Of a DNA stretch of 64,000 nt, positions 33,843 to 44,479 are shown piece by piece; the stretch's first letter is position 1, and each line of letters opens with the position of its first letter. The translations under genes were made by a program, and so were the position numbers. The notes beneath the pieces are model-generated. The model ran no database searches, was not told the origin of the DNA, and was given only the letters and a program-made list of their open reading frames with translations. The stretch spans positions 3,596,001 to 3,660,000 of the forward strand of contig OW203771.1 in the NCBI GenBank assembly GCA_934045905.1. Reading direction: 5' to 3'. Origin of the DNA: Leuctra nigra. Taxonomy: Eukaryota > Arthropoda > Insecta > Plecoptera > Leuctridae.

Positions 33843-34133
33843 CAAACGGAACAGGTTGGGTGAGTGGTTAACGCTCTGAACTTGTATTCCGGAGGCCCGG
33901 GTTCGATTCCCGCGGCCGTCCTTCCTGACTGGGGTTTTTTCGTGGTTTTCCCTCAGTCGACAGGCAAATGCTGGGAAGATAACCTACTAATAGGCCACGA
34001 CCGCCTCCTTCCCACCGTCCATCCTTACCTACTCTTCACCGTCATCTCCCAATCTCCCAGTCATCATAATCATTCATCCGTTGCCATTAGCCTCGCTGCA
34101 GAACAGTGCGAAGTTAAGCCCCAGACAAAAAAA
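33843..34133 (+). mobile_element. tRNA-derived SINE with 9-bp target duplication
   Basis: Full-length copy with GGGTGAGTGGTTAACGCTC (box A region), GGTTCGATTCCCGCGG (box B) and GTTAAGCCCCAGAC plus A tail. TGTATCAAT is perfect on both sides (33834-33842 and 34134-34142). Confidence 0.95.
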
Positions 34134-34405
34134 TGTATCAATAAATTATTTAGCCTTCCCTAATATAGACTACAAAGATTTAGAATCCCGTAAAACCTTT
34201 ATCATCGCCCAAACTTGTGCAGTCAATAACTTATTAGTATAGCGATAAAAGAATCCGTTTAGTCGAACATCAGACAAAATATTTATAAACCAAGGTGTAT
34301 TTCAGCGATGCAGGCTTTTCGTTTTCGCACTGCGGATCTCATTATATGAAATAATCGCGTCCTCAGAGTCTACAAGCGTCACTGATTGATCATCGTATGA
34401 ACATG

Positions 34406-35974
34406 GATGTGGAGAGAGATGTAACATGATGTGGAGAGAGATGTAACATGATGTGGAGAGAGATGTGGAGAGAGATGTAACATGATGATGATGCGATGTG
34501 GAGAGAGATGTGGAGAGAGATGTAACATGATGTGGAGAGAGATGTGGAGAGAGATGTAACATGATGTGGAGAGAGATGTGGAGAGAGATGTAACATGATG
34601 TGGAGAGAGATGTAACATGATGTGGAGAGAGATGTGGAGAGAGATGTAACATGATGTGGAGAGAGATGTGGAGAGAGATGTAACATGATGATGATGCGAT
34701 GTGGAGAGAGATGTAACATGATGTGGAGAGAGATGTGGAGAGAGATGTAACATGATGATGATGCAATGTGGAGAGAGATGCAACATGATGTGGAGAGAGA
34801 TGTGAAGAGAGATGTAACATGATGTGGAGAGAGATGTGGAGAGAGATGTAACATGATGATGATGCGATGTGGAGAGAGATGTAACATGATGTGGAGAGAG
34901 ATGTGGAGAGAGATGTAACATGATGATGATGCAATGTGGAGAGAGATGCAACATGATGTGGAGAGAGATGTGGAGAGAGATGCAACATGATGTGGAGAGA
35001 GATGTGGAGAGAGATGTAACATGATGATGATCGCGATGTGGAAAGAGATGTAACATGATGTGGAGAGAGATGTGGAGAGAGATGTAACATGATGTGGAGA
35101 GAGATGTGGAGAGAGATGTAACATGATGTGGAGAGAGATGTGGAGAGAGATGTAACATGATGTGGAGAGAGATGTGGAGAGAGATGTAACATGATGATGA
35201 TCGCGATGTGGAGAGAGATGTAACATGATGTGGAGAGAGATGTGGAGAGAGATGTAACATGATGATGATCGCGATGTGGAGAGAGATGTAACATGATGTG
35301 GAGAGAGATGTGGAGAGAGATGTAACATGATGATGATCGCGATGTGGAGAGAGATGTAACATGATGTGGAGAGAGATGTGGAGAGAGATGTAACATGATG
35401 TGGAGAGAGATGTGGAGAGAGATGTAACATGATGTGGAGAGAGATGTGGAGAGAGATGTAACATGATGTGGAGAGAGATGTGGAGAGAGATGTAACATGA
35501 TGTGGAGAGAGATGTGGAGAGAGATGTAACATGATGATGATGCGATGTGGAGAGAGATGTATCATGATGTGGAGAGAGATGTGGAGAGAGATGTAACATG
35601 ATGTGGAGAGAGATGTAACATGATGTGGAGAGAGATGTGGAGAGAGATGTAACATGATGTGGAGAGAGATGTGGAGAGAGATGTAACATGATGTGGAGAG
35701 AGATGTGGAGAGAGATGTAACATGATGATGATGCGATGTGGAGAGAGATGTATCATGATGTGGAGAGAGATGTGGAGAGAGATGTAACATGATGTGGAGA
35801 GAGATGTGGAGAGAGATGTAACATGATGTGGAGAGAGATGTGGAGAGAGATGTAACATGATGTGGAGAGAGATGTGGAGAGAGATGTAACATGATGTGGA
35901 GAGAGATGTAACATGATGTGGAGAGAGATGTAACATGATGTGGAGAGAGATGTGGAGAGAGATGTAACATGATG
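34406..35974 (+). repeat. Composite tandem array of 12- and 10-bp modules
   Basis: Built from GATGTGGAGAGA (12 bp) and GATGTAACAT (10 bp), mostly as 22- and 34-bp groups, with periodic GATGATGATGCGAT or GATGATGATCGC inserts. Both group lengths are 1 mod 3 and contain no stop on the minus strand, so three overlapping minus-strand frames of 398, 436 and 526 codons run through it. All have the same LSPHLSPHHVTS-type sequence and are artefacts. Confidence 0.95.
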
Positions 35975-36285
35975 GCAGATTACGCGTTGTTCTGGAAACA
36001 CCTGTACAGACTGGTCGATACTCAGCCACCGCCACAACACACTGCAGTAACACGGCCAAGATCTGTTCTGCAGTTTCATTCGTCAGGAACATTCCAGAGT
36101 CCGAGGCCGGAACACAAACGCACACCAAATGCGGAATATTACTCGGAAATGTGGGGGTTTTCTTTCCTCATCTGTTGTTATGGGTGGAGAGAGAAAAAAT
36201 AGAACAAATAGGCGTGTAAAATAGGAATTCCAAACAAAATAGTTTTTCGCTGAAGCAATTTCCAGGACACACGTAACCTGCGATA
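35975..36285. other. No gene seen
   Basis: Single-copy sequence between the array and a SINE; no exon signal recognised. Confidence 0.35.
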
Positions 36286-36295
36286 GATGAACGAG

Positions 36296-36551
36296 TTTTT
36301 TTTGTCGAGGCTAATGGCGACGGATGAATAATTATGATGATGATTGGGAGGTGATGATGAAGAGTAGGTAAGGATGGAAGGTGGGAAGGAGGCGGTCGTG
36401 GCCTATTCGTAGGGTACCTTCCCAGCATTTGCCTGTCGACTGAGGGAAAACGACGAAAAAAAACAGTCAGGAAGGATGGCCGCGGGAATCGAACCCGGGC
36501 CTCCGGAATACAAGTTCAGAGTGTTAACCACTCACCCAGCCTGTTCCGTCG
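36296..36551 (-). mobile_element. tRNA-derived SINE with 10-bp target duplication
   Basis: A minus-strand copy, shortened at its 3' end (the tail joins GTCGAGGCTAATGGCGACGG directly). Box B reads as GAATCGAACCCGGGCC on the plus strand. GATGAACGAG (36286-36295) and GATGAATGAG (36552-36561) flank it. Confidence 0.9.
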
Positions 36552-36561
36552 GATGAATGAG

Positions 36562-36722
36562 TATGTGAAGGATGGTGGGAAGGCGAGGCGGTTGTGGTCT
36601 ATTATCATCGAACCTACCCAATTATCTCTCGACTGAGGGAGACCAAGTAAAAACCCCGTTAGGAAAGTCTGTTCTACAGAGTGCAAGTCCAAAGTCCAAA
36701 GCCTTCCAACTTGCTTGGTAAC
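36562..36722 (-). mobile_element. Diverged SINE fragment adjoining the previous copy
   Basis: GGATGGTGGGAAGGCGAGGC, CGACTGAGGGAGACCAAG and CCAACTTGC follow the order of the older subfamily seen at 30352-30592. Confidence 0.55.
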
Positions 36723-36724
36723 AA

Positions 36725-37755
36725 CGCTTTTGCAATTATTAGCAACGTTATGAGCAGGGATAAAGCTAACATACTTCCGAATAAGGAAAATAAATTTAAT
36801 TTTCAAATCAAAATTATGCGTAATTATTAAATATGGACGGAATAGTGGCCGGTTTTTTCTAGGAAATATTGGACTTAACATTGTCTAGCACACAATGGAC
36901 ATTCATTCATTGTATTAGAGTTAAGGTAAAACCACCATAACCTCAATGTTTCCGATTTACTTGAAATTTTGGTGACTTATTGATAATCATGCAATACACA
37001 ATCCATGAAAAAATGAAACACTTCTCGTGTCCAGTTTCTGAGATAAATTGATTTGTCTCCCCCATGTTATCTTATGGCGGAAAAAGAAAATCGTGTCATT
37101 TTTAAGCTAAAATGAAGATCTATTTTTTGTCTCGATAGATTTGAGCAAAAAACTTTTTTTATGGTAGACATATGGACATACTATCAGGAAAAAAATTGAA
37201 AACAATACCAACGTGTGCTATTTTAAAAGTTATATACCAAATTCGAAATGATTTTCCTATACCTCCCATGTTAAAGTTTTGTTCTTCCTCTGATAACATA
37301 AAATTGAAAACTCATTGTTGGACTGGAGTTGCAAACTACAGAACATTAAATGAGTCTGTTGTACTTAAATATAGTTGAAATGTAGGGAAACGTTATTTGA
37401 ACTTGTAATTTCAAGAATATATTTTTTTTTGTATATGTCGATCGATTGCTCTACCTTAAGCTCTTATCTTCTGTCAAGCTACCTGACAGTTTAATTACCA
37501 CCAACCCTTCGACTTACTGTTGCTAAGTTGATGTTCAGTCGCGTCAAACCTGTCACTTAAACATGCCTCAGCCTCATTGTAGGCATTTTCAAATATTTGG
37601 TTATATTTGGTTATTAGAAACAACGAATGGTTATATTTTGCTACATACCTGCAGTTTTTCACAAATAAATTGTATCCAATCAACTTTTACGTAGATCAAG
37701 ACGATTGAAATATTTCGTGATAACGACAATCAGTAGTTGATCTCTTCAGGCCACA
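36725..37755. other. No gene or clear repeat seen
   Basis: AT-rich presumed intron. Confidence 0.45.
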
Positions 37756-37757
37756 TT

Positions 37758-37935
37758 ACAGTTTGTGTTTCCTATGTTTCAACTCTCACCAGAATGCGCT
37801 GATAAGCAGTTTTTCTGCTAGGCCGAGAAAGGCTTCATTGCGCGCTCACCTTGCAATGACGTCTTTCTCGGCCTAACAGAGTAAGTGACGGTGGCTCCAT
37901 CTAGTGAGAATTCAAACATAGGAAAAACGAACTGT
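37758..37935 (+). mobile_element. Foldback element C, copy 1
   Basis: Termini CAGTTTGTGTTTCCTATG and CATAGGAAAAACGAACTG, each flanked by TA. The centre has one hairpin, TGCTAGGCCGAGAAAGGC / TCTTTCTCGGCCTAACAG, around a loop with GCGCGCTCACCTTGCAATG. Confidence 0.75.
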
Positions 37936-37995
37936 ACACAACGCCTCCTACTGCTAAGCTGCTAAGAAACGCGCGAGTCACGTGAGTGATCGCAC

Positions 37996-38755
37996 AGAAG
38001 TTTCTCCGCGCCTCAACAACTGCGGCTGGTTTCACAAAGCAGGCGAGTTTCTCCGCGCCTCAACAACTGCGGCTGGTCTCACAAAGCAGGCGAGTTTCTC
38101 CGCGCCTCAACAACTGCGGCTGGTTTCACAAAGCAGGCGAGTTTCTCCGCGCCTCAACAAGCGAGTTTCTCCGCGCCTCAACAACTGCGGCTGGTTTCAC
38201 AAAGCAGGCGAGTTTCTCCGCGCCTCAACAACTGTGGCTGGTCTCACAAAGCAGGCGAGTTTCTCCGCGCCTCAACAACTGCGGCTGGTTTCACAAAGCA
38301 GGCGAGTTTCTCCGCGCCTCAACAAGCGAGTTTCTCCGCGCCTCAACAACTGCGGCTGGTCTCACAAAGCAGGCGAGTTTCTCCGCGCCTCAACAACTGC
38401 GGCTGGTCTCACAAAGCAGGCGAGTTTCTCCGCGCCTCAACAACTGCGGCTGGTCTCACAAAGCAGGCGAGTTTCTCCGCGCCTCAACAACTGCGGCTGG
38501 TTTCACAAAGCAGGCGAGTTTCTCCGCGCCTCAACAAGCGAGTTTCTCCGCGCCTCAACAACTGCGGCTGGTCTCACAAAGCAGGCGAGTTTCTCCGCGC
38601 CTCAACAACTGCGGCTGGTCTCACAAAGCAGGCGAGTATCTCCGCGCCTCAACAACTGCGGCTGGTCTCACAAAGCAGGCGAGTTTCTCCGCGCCTCAAC
38701 AAGCGAGTTTCTCCGCGCCTCAACAACTGCGGCTGGTCTCACAAAGCAGGCGATG
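37996..38755 (+). repeat. Tandem array of 47-bp and 24-bp units
   Basis: Long unit (L): GCGAGTTTCTCCGCGCCTCA, then ACAACTGCGGCTGG and a 13-base end. Short unit (S) is the first 24 bases only. The order is LLL S LLL S LLLL S LLL S L. Plus-strand frames of 256 and 298 codons overlap in different phases because 47 is 2 mod 3, so coding is not claimed. Confidence 0.95.
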
Positions 38756-38879
38756 ATCCGCGAGGTGGGAGACGACGCTTCAACAAGTAGAGTCATCAGC
38801 TGGAACTCGATCACCAGAACCCATCCGTTGCGTGTCCGACCCCACCCAGGGTTGACACAAATGTCCGGACGCAAATAAC

Positions 38880-39690
38880 CACGAGAACGTTTTGGCAATT
38901 ACCAATTTTAATTGGGTTGTCAATTCGTGCGGTAGAACGGAAAAAAGACATAGTCATTTTAGTGCACAATTTAAAATGTCGATCTTGCAAATGAGAGTTC
39001 TGGACATTTTGAAGAGCAATTTATGTTCTACAAGTGAAGTTGATGTGCTCATTGGTTCCTTAAGATGATTTACTTTATTTTCGAATATATTTAACTCACG
39101 AAAATCTAATGTGTCCTGATAAAACTAACCCCCTATCGCAACTACCAATCGTACACAGACGCTGTACATGTTGCCTAAAATATAGATATTTGTATACAGA
39201 GGGGTGATTTGCAAGACTAGTTTTACCACTGGCTTTTGTCAGAACATAACGAGTTGGCTGTACACTGTAAGATAGAGACAGACACTGAAGTACGAGTCCA
39301 ATACGCCAGTAGCCTTTTAGGCTCAGCAACATGATCGATAGATAGATTTTATGTCCAAACAGTACATTATCACTTGTATGTATAGACTCCTAAAGATTAA
39401 ACTTTAAATTGGAGTAAATGGAAAACAATAATTATTATTATTAAAATTAAGAAATTATCTACTTATAATATAAAATCTTAAAAAAACTAAATGAAATTAA
39501 AATCAGTAAATGAAATTCGACTAATCTAACTTGTCCATCGAAAATTCTTCTATTGAGAAATATGCCTTTTTTATTAATAACATCTTAATTTTTTTTAATT
39601 CTGATAGTTTGTTAATTTCTTTAAATTTATCCGGGAATTTGCTGCAACATGTTCTGCATCTGCACCAACCTGTTCATGTTGTGGTTTTGT
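38880..39690. other. No gene or clear repeat seen
   Basis: AT-rich presumed intron. Confidence 0.4.
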
Positions 39691-39694
39691 GAGC

Positions 39695-39807
39695 CCTGAG
39701 GTGGGATTCTAACACTCCATTGCGACCGCTTAGCAATTTCTTCCATAAGGATAAACATTGAAATAATTGCTAAGCGGTCGCAATGGAGTTATAGAATCAG
39801 GGCCCTG
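39695..39807 (+). repeat. Inverted repeat with about 36-bp arms
   Basis: Arms contain CTCCATTGCGACCGCTTAGC and its exact complement, around a loop of about 30 nt with AAGGATAAACATTG. It lies 145 bp before the 83-bp array. Confidence 0.9.
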
Positions 39808-39950
39808 ACATCGCTGGTCGCCGGCGATCTGATCCTACACGGGTGAGTCGGCTTCACGGAGCCGCACGGACAAACTTCTTTAATAACATAAAACACGGGA
39901 CTCCGGCGACTGGAGATTGATGCGAGGAGGTGAAGTGGACTGTATTCCCG

Positions 39951-42858
39951 ATGGAGGGGATCGATCGTGATCTTACGGCTCGAGCGAGAAGGGATCACAT
40001 TACTTACTCGCCGATACCAGGCTCGCGTTCACGATGGAGGGGATCGATCGTGATCTTACGGCTCGAGCGAGAAGGGATCACATTACTTACTCGCCGATAC
40101 CAGGCTCCGCGTTCACGATGGAGGGGATCGATCGTGATCTTACGGCTCGAGCGAGAAGGGATCACATTACTTACTCGCCGATACCAGGCTCGCGTTCACG
40201 ATGGAGGGGATCGATCGTGATCTTACGGCTCGAGCGAGAAGGGATCACATTACTTACTCGCCGATACCAGGCTCGCGTTCACGATGGAGGGGATCGATCG
40301 TGATCTTACGGCTCGAGCGAGAAGGGATCACATTACTTACTCGCCGATACCAGGCTCGCGTTCACGATGGAGGGGATCGATCGTGATCTTACGGCTCGAG
40401 CGAGAAGGGATCACATTACTTACTCGCCGATACCAGGCTCGCGTTCACGATGGAGGGGATCGATCGTGATCTTACGGCTCGAGCGAGAAGGGATCACATT
40501 ACTTACTCGCCGATACCATGCTCGCGTTCACGATAGAGGGGATCGATCGGGATCTTACGGCTCGAGCGAGAAGGGATCACATTACTTACTCGCCGATACC
40601 AGGCTCGCGTTCACGATGGAGGGGATCGATCGTGATCTTACGGCTCGAGCGAGAAGGGATCACATTACTTACTCGCCGATACCAGGCTCGCGTTCACGAT
40701 GGAGGGGATCGATCGTGATCTTACGGCTCGAGCGAGAAGGGATCACATTACTTACTCGCCGATACCAGGCTCGCGTTCACGATAGAGGGGATCGATCGTG
40801 ATCTTACGGCTCGAGCGAGAAGGGATCACATTACTTACTCGCCGATACCAGGCTCGCGTTCACGATAGAGGGGATCGATCGTGATCTTACGGCTCGAGCG
40901 AGAAGGGATCACATTACTTACTCGCCGATACCAGGCTCGCGTTCACGATAGAGGGGATCGATCGTGATCTTACGGCTCGAGCGAGAAGGGATCACATTAC
41001 TTACTCGCCGATACCAGGCTCGCGTTCACGATGGAGGGGATCGATCGTGATCTTACGGCTCGAGCGAGAAGGGATCACATTACTTACTCGCCGATACCAG
41101 GCTCGCGTTCACGATGGAGGGGATCGATCGTGATCTTACGGCTCGAGCGAGAAGGGATCACATTACTTCCTCGCCGATACCAGGCTCGCGTTCACGATGG
41201 AGGGGATCGATCGGGATCTTACGGCTCGAGCGAGAAGGGATCACATTACTTACTCGCCGATACCAGGCTCGCGTTCACGATAGAGGGGATCGATCGTGAT
41301 CTTACGGCTCGAGCGAGAAGGGATCACATTACTTACTCGCCGATACCAGGCTCGCGTTCACGATGGAGGGGATCGATCGTGATCTTACGGCTCGAGCAAG
41401 AAGGGATCACATTACTTACTCGCCGATACCAGGCTCGCGTTCACGATGGAGGGGATCGATCGTGATCTTACGGCTCGAGCGAGAAGGGATCACATTACTT
41501 ACTCGCCGATACCAGGCTCGCGTTCACGATGGAGGGGATCGATCGTGATCTTACGGCTCGAGCGAGAAGGGATCACATTACTTACTCGCCGATACCAGGC
41601 TCGCGTTCACGATGGAGGGGATCGATCGGGATCTTACGGCTCGAGCGAGAAGGGATCACATTACTTACTCGCCGATACCAGGCTCGCGTTCACGATGGAG
41701 GGGATCGATCGTGATCTTACGGCTCGAGCGAGAAGGGATCACATTACTTACTCGCCGATACCAGGCTCGCGTTCACGATAGAGGGGATCGATCGTGATCT
41801 TACGGCTCGAGCGAGAAGGGATCACATTACTTACTCGCCGATACCAGGCTCGCGTTCACGATGGAGGGGATCGATCGTGATCTTACGGCTCGAGCGAGAA
41901 GGGATCACATTACTTCCTCGCCGATACCAGGCTCGCGTTCACGATGGAGGGGATCGATCGTGATCTTACGGCTCGAGCGAGAAGGGATCACATTACTTAC
42001 TCGCCGATACCAGGCTCGCGTTCACGATGGAGGGGATCGATCGTGATCTTACGGCTCGAGCGAGAAGGGATCACATTACTTACTCGCCGATACCAGGCTC
42101 GCGTTCACGATAGAGGGGATCGATCGTGATCTTACGGCTCGAGCGAGAAGGGATCACATTACTTACTCGCCGATACCAGGCTCGCGTTCACGATGGAGGG
42201 GATCGATCGGGATCTTACGGCTCGAGCGAGAAGGGATCACATTACTTACTCGCCGATACCAGGCTCGCGTTCACGATAGAGGGGATCGATCGTGATCTTA
42301 CGGCTCGAGCGAGAAGGGATCACATTACTTACTCGCCGATACCAGGCTCGCGTTCACGATGGAGGGGATCGATCGTGATCTTACGGCTCGAGCAAGAAGG
42401 GATCACATTACTTACTCGCCGATACCAGGCTCGCGTTCACGATGGAGGGGATCGATCGTGATCTTACGGCTCGAGCGAGAAGGGATCACATTACTTACTC
42501 GCCGATACCAGGCTCGCGTTCACGATGGAGGGGATCGATCGTGATCTTACGGCTCGAGCGAGAAGGGATCACATTACTTACTCGCCGATACCAGGCTCGC
42601 GTTCACGATGGAGGGGATCGATCGTGATCTTACGGCTCGAGCAAGAAGGGATCACATTACTTACTCGCCGATACCAGGCTCGCGTTCACGATAGAGGGGA
42701 TCGATCGTGATCTTACGGCTCGAGCGAGAAGGGATCACATTACTTACTCGCCGATACCAGGCTCGCGTTCACGATGGAGGGGATCGATCGGGATCTTACG
42801 GCTCGAGCGAGAAGGGATCACATTACTTACTCGCCGATACCAGGCTCCGCGTTCACGA
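39951..42858 (+). repeat. Tandem array, 35 units of 83 bp
   Basis: The unit starts ATGGAGGGGATCGATCGTGA and ends CAGGCTCGCGTTCACG. Units are nearly identical. Point variants (ATAGAGG, CGGGATC, TTCCTCG, GCAAG) recur in patterned positions, and 84-bp variants with CTCCGCG occur at unit 2 and at the last junction. Each unit has GTGATC/GATCAC and CTCGAG dyads. Overlapping plus-strand frames of 61-144 codons reflect the period (2 mod 3). Confidence 0.96.
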
Positions 42859-43131
42859 GCTGTTCAAAGAAACAGAGTGCGTGGCGAACAATTGCATTAA
42901 ACTAAAACGCATATTATGACGTTCTCACTAGCGGAGCCACGGCTCTCTTGAGAGTGGATAACAATAACACATGTTGTTTAGACTCATATTTCCGACGCTT
43001 CAAGCGAAATGTGACACCTAGTTCTGTACGTTTTGGATAATCTGCTGTCCGGCCCATTTAGGCCACATTATGCCTAAAACAGCTCTTACACTGTGCATAA
43101 AAACAACTGCTTCCCTCATTCCAGTTCGTTT

Positions 43132-43471
43132 TTCCTTTGTTTGAACTCTCACCAGACGGAGCCACCGTCAGTTGTTCTGTTAGGCCGAGAAAGGCTACAT
43201 TGCAAGGTAAGCGCGCAATGACGTCTTTCTCGGCCTAGCAGAATGCGCTGATAATCAGTTTTTCTGCTAGGCCGAGAAAGGCTACATTGCAAGGTAAGCG
43301 CGCAATGAATTCTTTCTCGGCCTAGCAGAATGCGCTGATAATCAGTTTTTCTGCTAGGCCGAGATAAGCTACATTGCAAGGTAAGCGCGCAATGACGTCT
43401 TTCTCGGCCTAGCAGAACAACTGACTGTCAGCGCATTCTGTTGCGAGTTCAAACATAGGAAAAACGAACTG
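43132..43471 (+). mobile_element. Foldback element C, copy 2, with tripled inner hairpin
   Basis: Termini CAGTTCGTTTTTCCTTTG and CATAGGAAAAACGAACTG. The inner hairpin module (GCCGAGAAAGGCTACATTGC to TTTCTCGGCCTAGCAG) occurs three times at exact 87-bp spacing (43184, 43271, 43358). Confidence 0.85.
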
Positions 43472-43965
43472 TTTATTAGCAGTCCTTATGGAAGTAGCCA
43501 ATTCCATATACCTACGGTTATTATAAAAATACCTTGTAATCATTTGTTCCAATTACAATATCTTCAACGATCTCCTTGAATTTTTATGCATCCAATCTCA
43601 AATTTTAATTTTTTGACGATAGCATCGTTTTGTTCACAAGCTCCTTACTCCTCGTGAACTGCGCTGTTGCACTTAGTTTTTACTGCAATTTCAACACGAG
43701 CCATTACCACTGTGACGTATCACAGTCGCCGACAACATCCTGATACTACGTCACCCATAAAACCCAGTCATAAACACAAGCCGGCATTAAACCAGGATCA
43801 TGCCTTGCTCCACGCTACAAGCAATCAAGTTAAACGGCTATCAATGCTGAGGGATTAGACGGTTTATTGTCTGCACAAGATCATCCATCACGCATCCAGA
43901 CGGCTATTGGGAACCTCCTTCGACACACGGCTCACGGTCAAGAAGCTTTTTGTACCGTCATGGAG

Positions 43966-44125
43966 CTGTTTGAACTCTCACCAGATGGAGCCACAGTCAG
44001 TTGTTCTGCTAGGCCGAGAAAGACTTCATTGCGCGCTCACCTTGCAATGTTGTCTTTCTCGGCCTAACAGAACAACAGACAGTGTCTCGGTCTGTAGAGA
44101 GTTCAAACATAGGAAAAACGAACTG
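43966..44125 (+). mobile_element. Foldback element C, copy 3, left end decayed
   Basis: One inner hairpin (TGCTAGGCCGAGAAAGACTT / TCTTTCTCGGCCTAACAG). The right end CATAGGAAAAACGAACTG is intact and followed by TA; the left outer terminus is not recognisable beyond TTTGAACTCTCACC. Confidence 0.75.
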
Positions 44126-44478
44126 TAGTGAGCGTGGCCTTGAAGAGCTTTTCAATCGATTTTTGTCAATATCCTTTACCAATGTAATTGTTTATAAAAT
44201 AAGACTTTGTACGAGTCTTCAGAACAGTTCAATGAAAAAAAAATCATAGTTCGGAATCGATTGTTAGTTTTATTTCACCCTACAGACTTTAAGTGCCATA
44301 TTTGTACTAATTTTCAGGCACTAAACGTCTGTAAAATAAAATAATAATAATACACCATTCCAAGGTATAAAATTATTTTCATTAAACTGGTCTGAAGACT
44401 CGTACAATGCCTTATTTTATTAACAATTACATTAGTAAAGGATACTGATAAGAATCGTTTAAGAACACTTCAAGGTCT
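44126..44478 (+). mobile_element. Foldback element D, copy 1
   Basis: Inverted arms: GTGAGCGTGGCCTTGAAGAG at the left, CACTTCAAGGTC at the right, with matching blocks (CAATGTAATTGTTTATAAAA and its complement) and a central hairpin on CTAAACGTCTGTA. It abuts the intact end of C copy 3. Confidence 0.75.
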
Positions 44479-44479
44479 T

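Noticed and set aside
34302..35970. Minus-strand open frames of 398, 436 and 526 codons
   Set aside because: All three lie in different phases over the same 12/10-bp array, have the same low-complexity peptide, and exist because the modules contain no stop.
37982..38878. Plus-strand frames of 298 and 256 codons
   Set aside because: Both are read from the 47/24-bp array in overlapping phases. The sequence is repetitive and the phase changes at each unit.
26119..42858. CRISPR-like regularity of the arrays
   Set aside because: The units are directly contiguous with no unique spacers, and the context is eukaryotic with no cas genes.
39930..42919. Series of plus-strand frames of 61-144 codons starting MEGIDRDL
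   Set aside because: They are the 83-bp satellite read in rotating frames; no unique coding sequence is attached.
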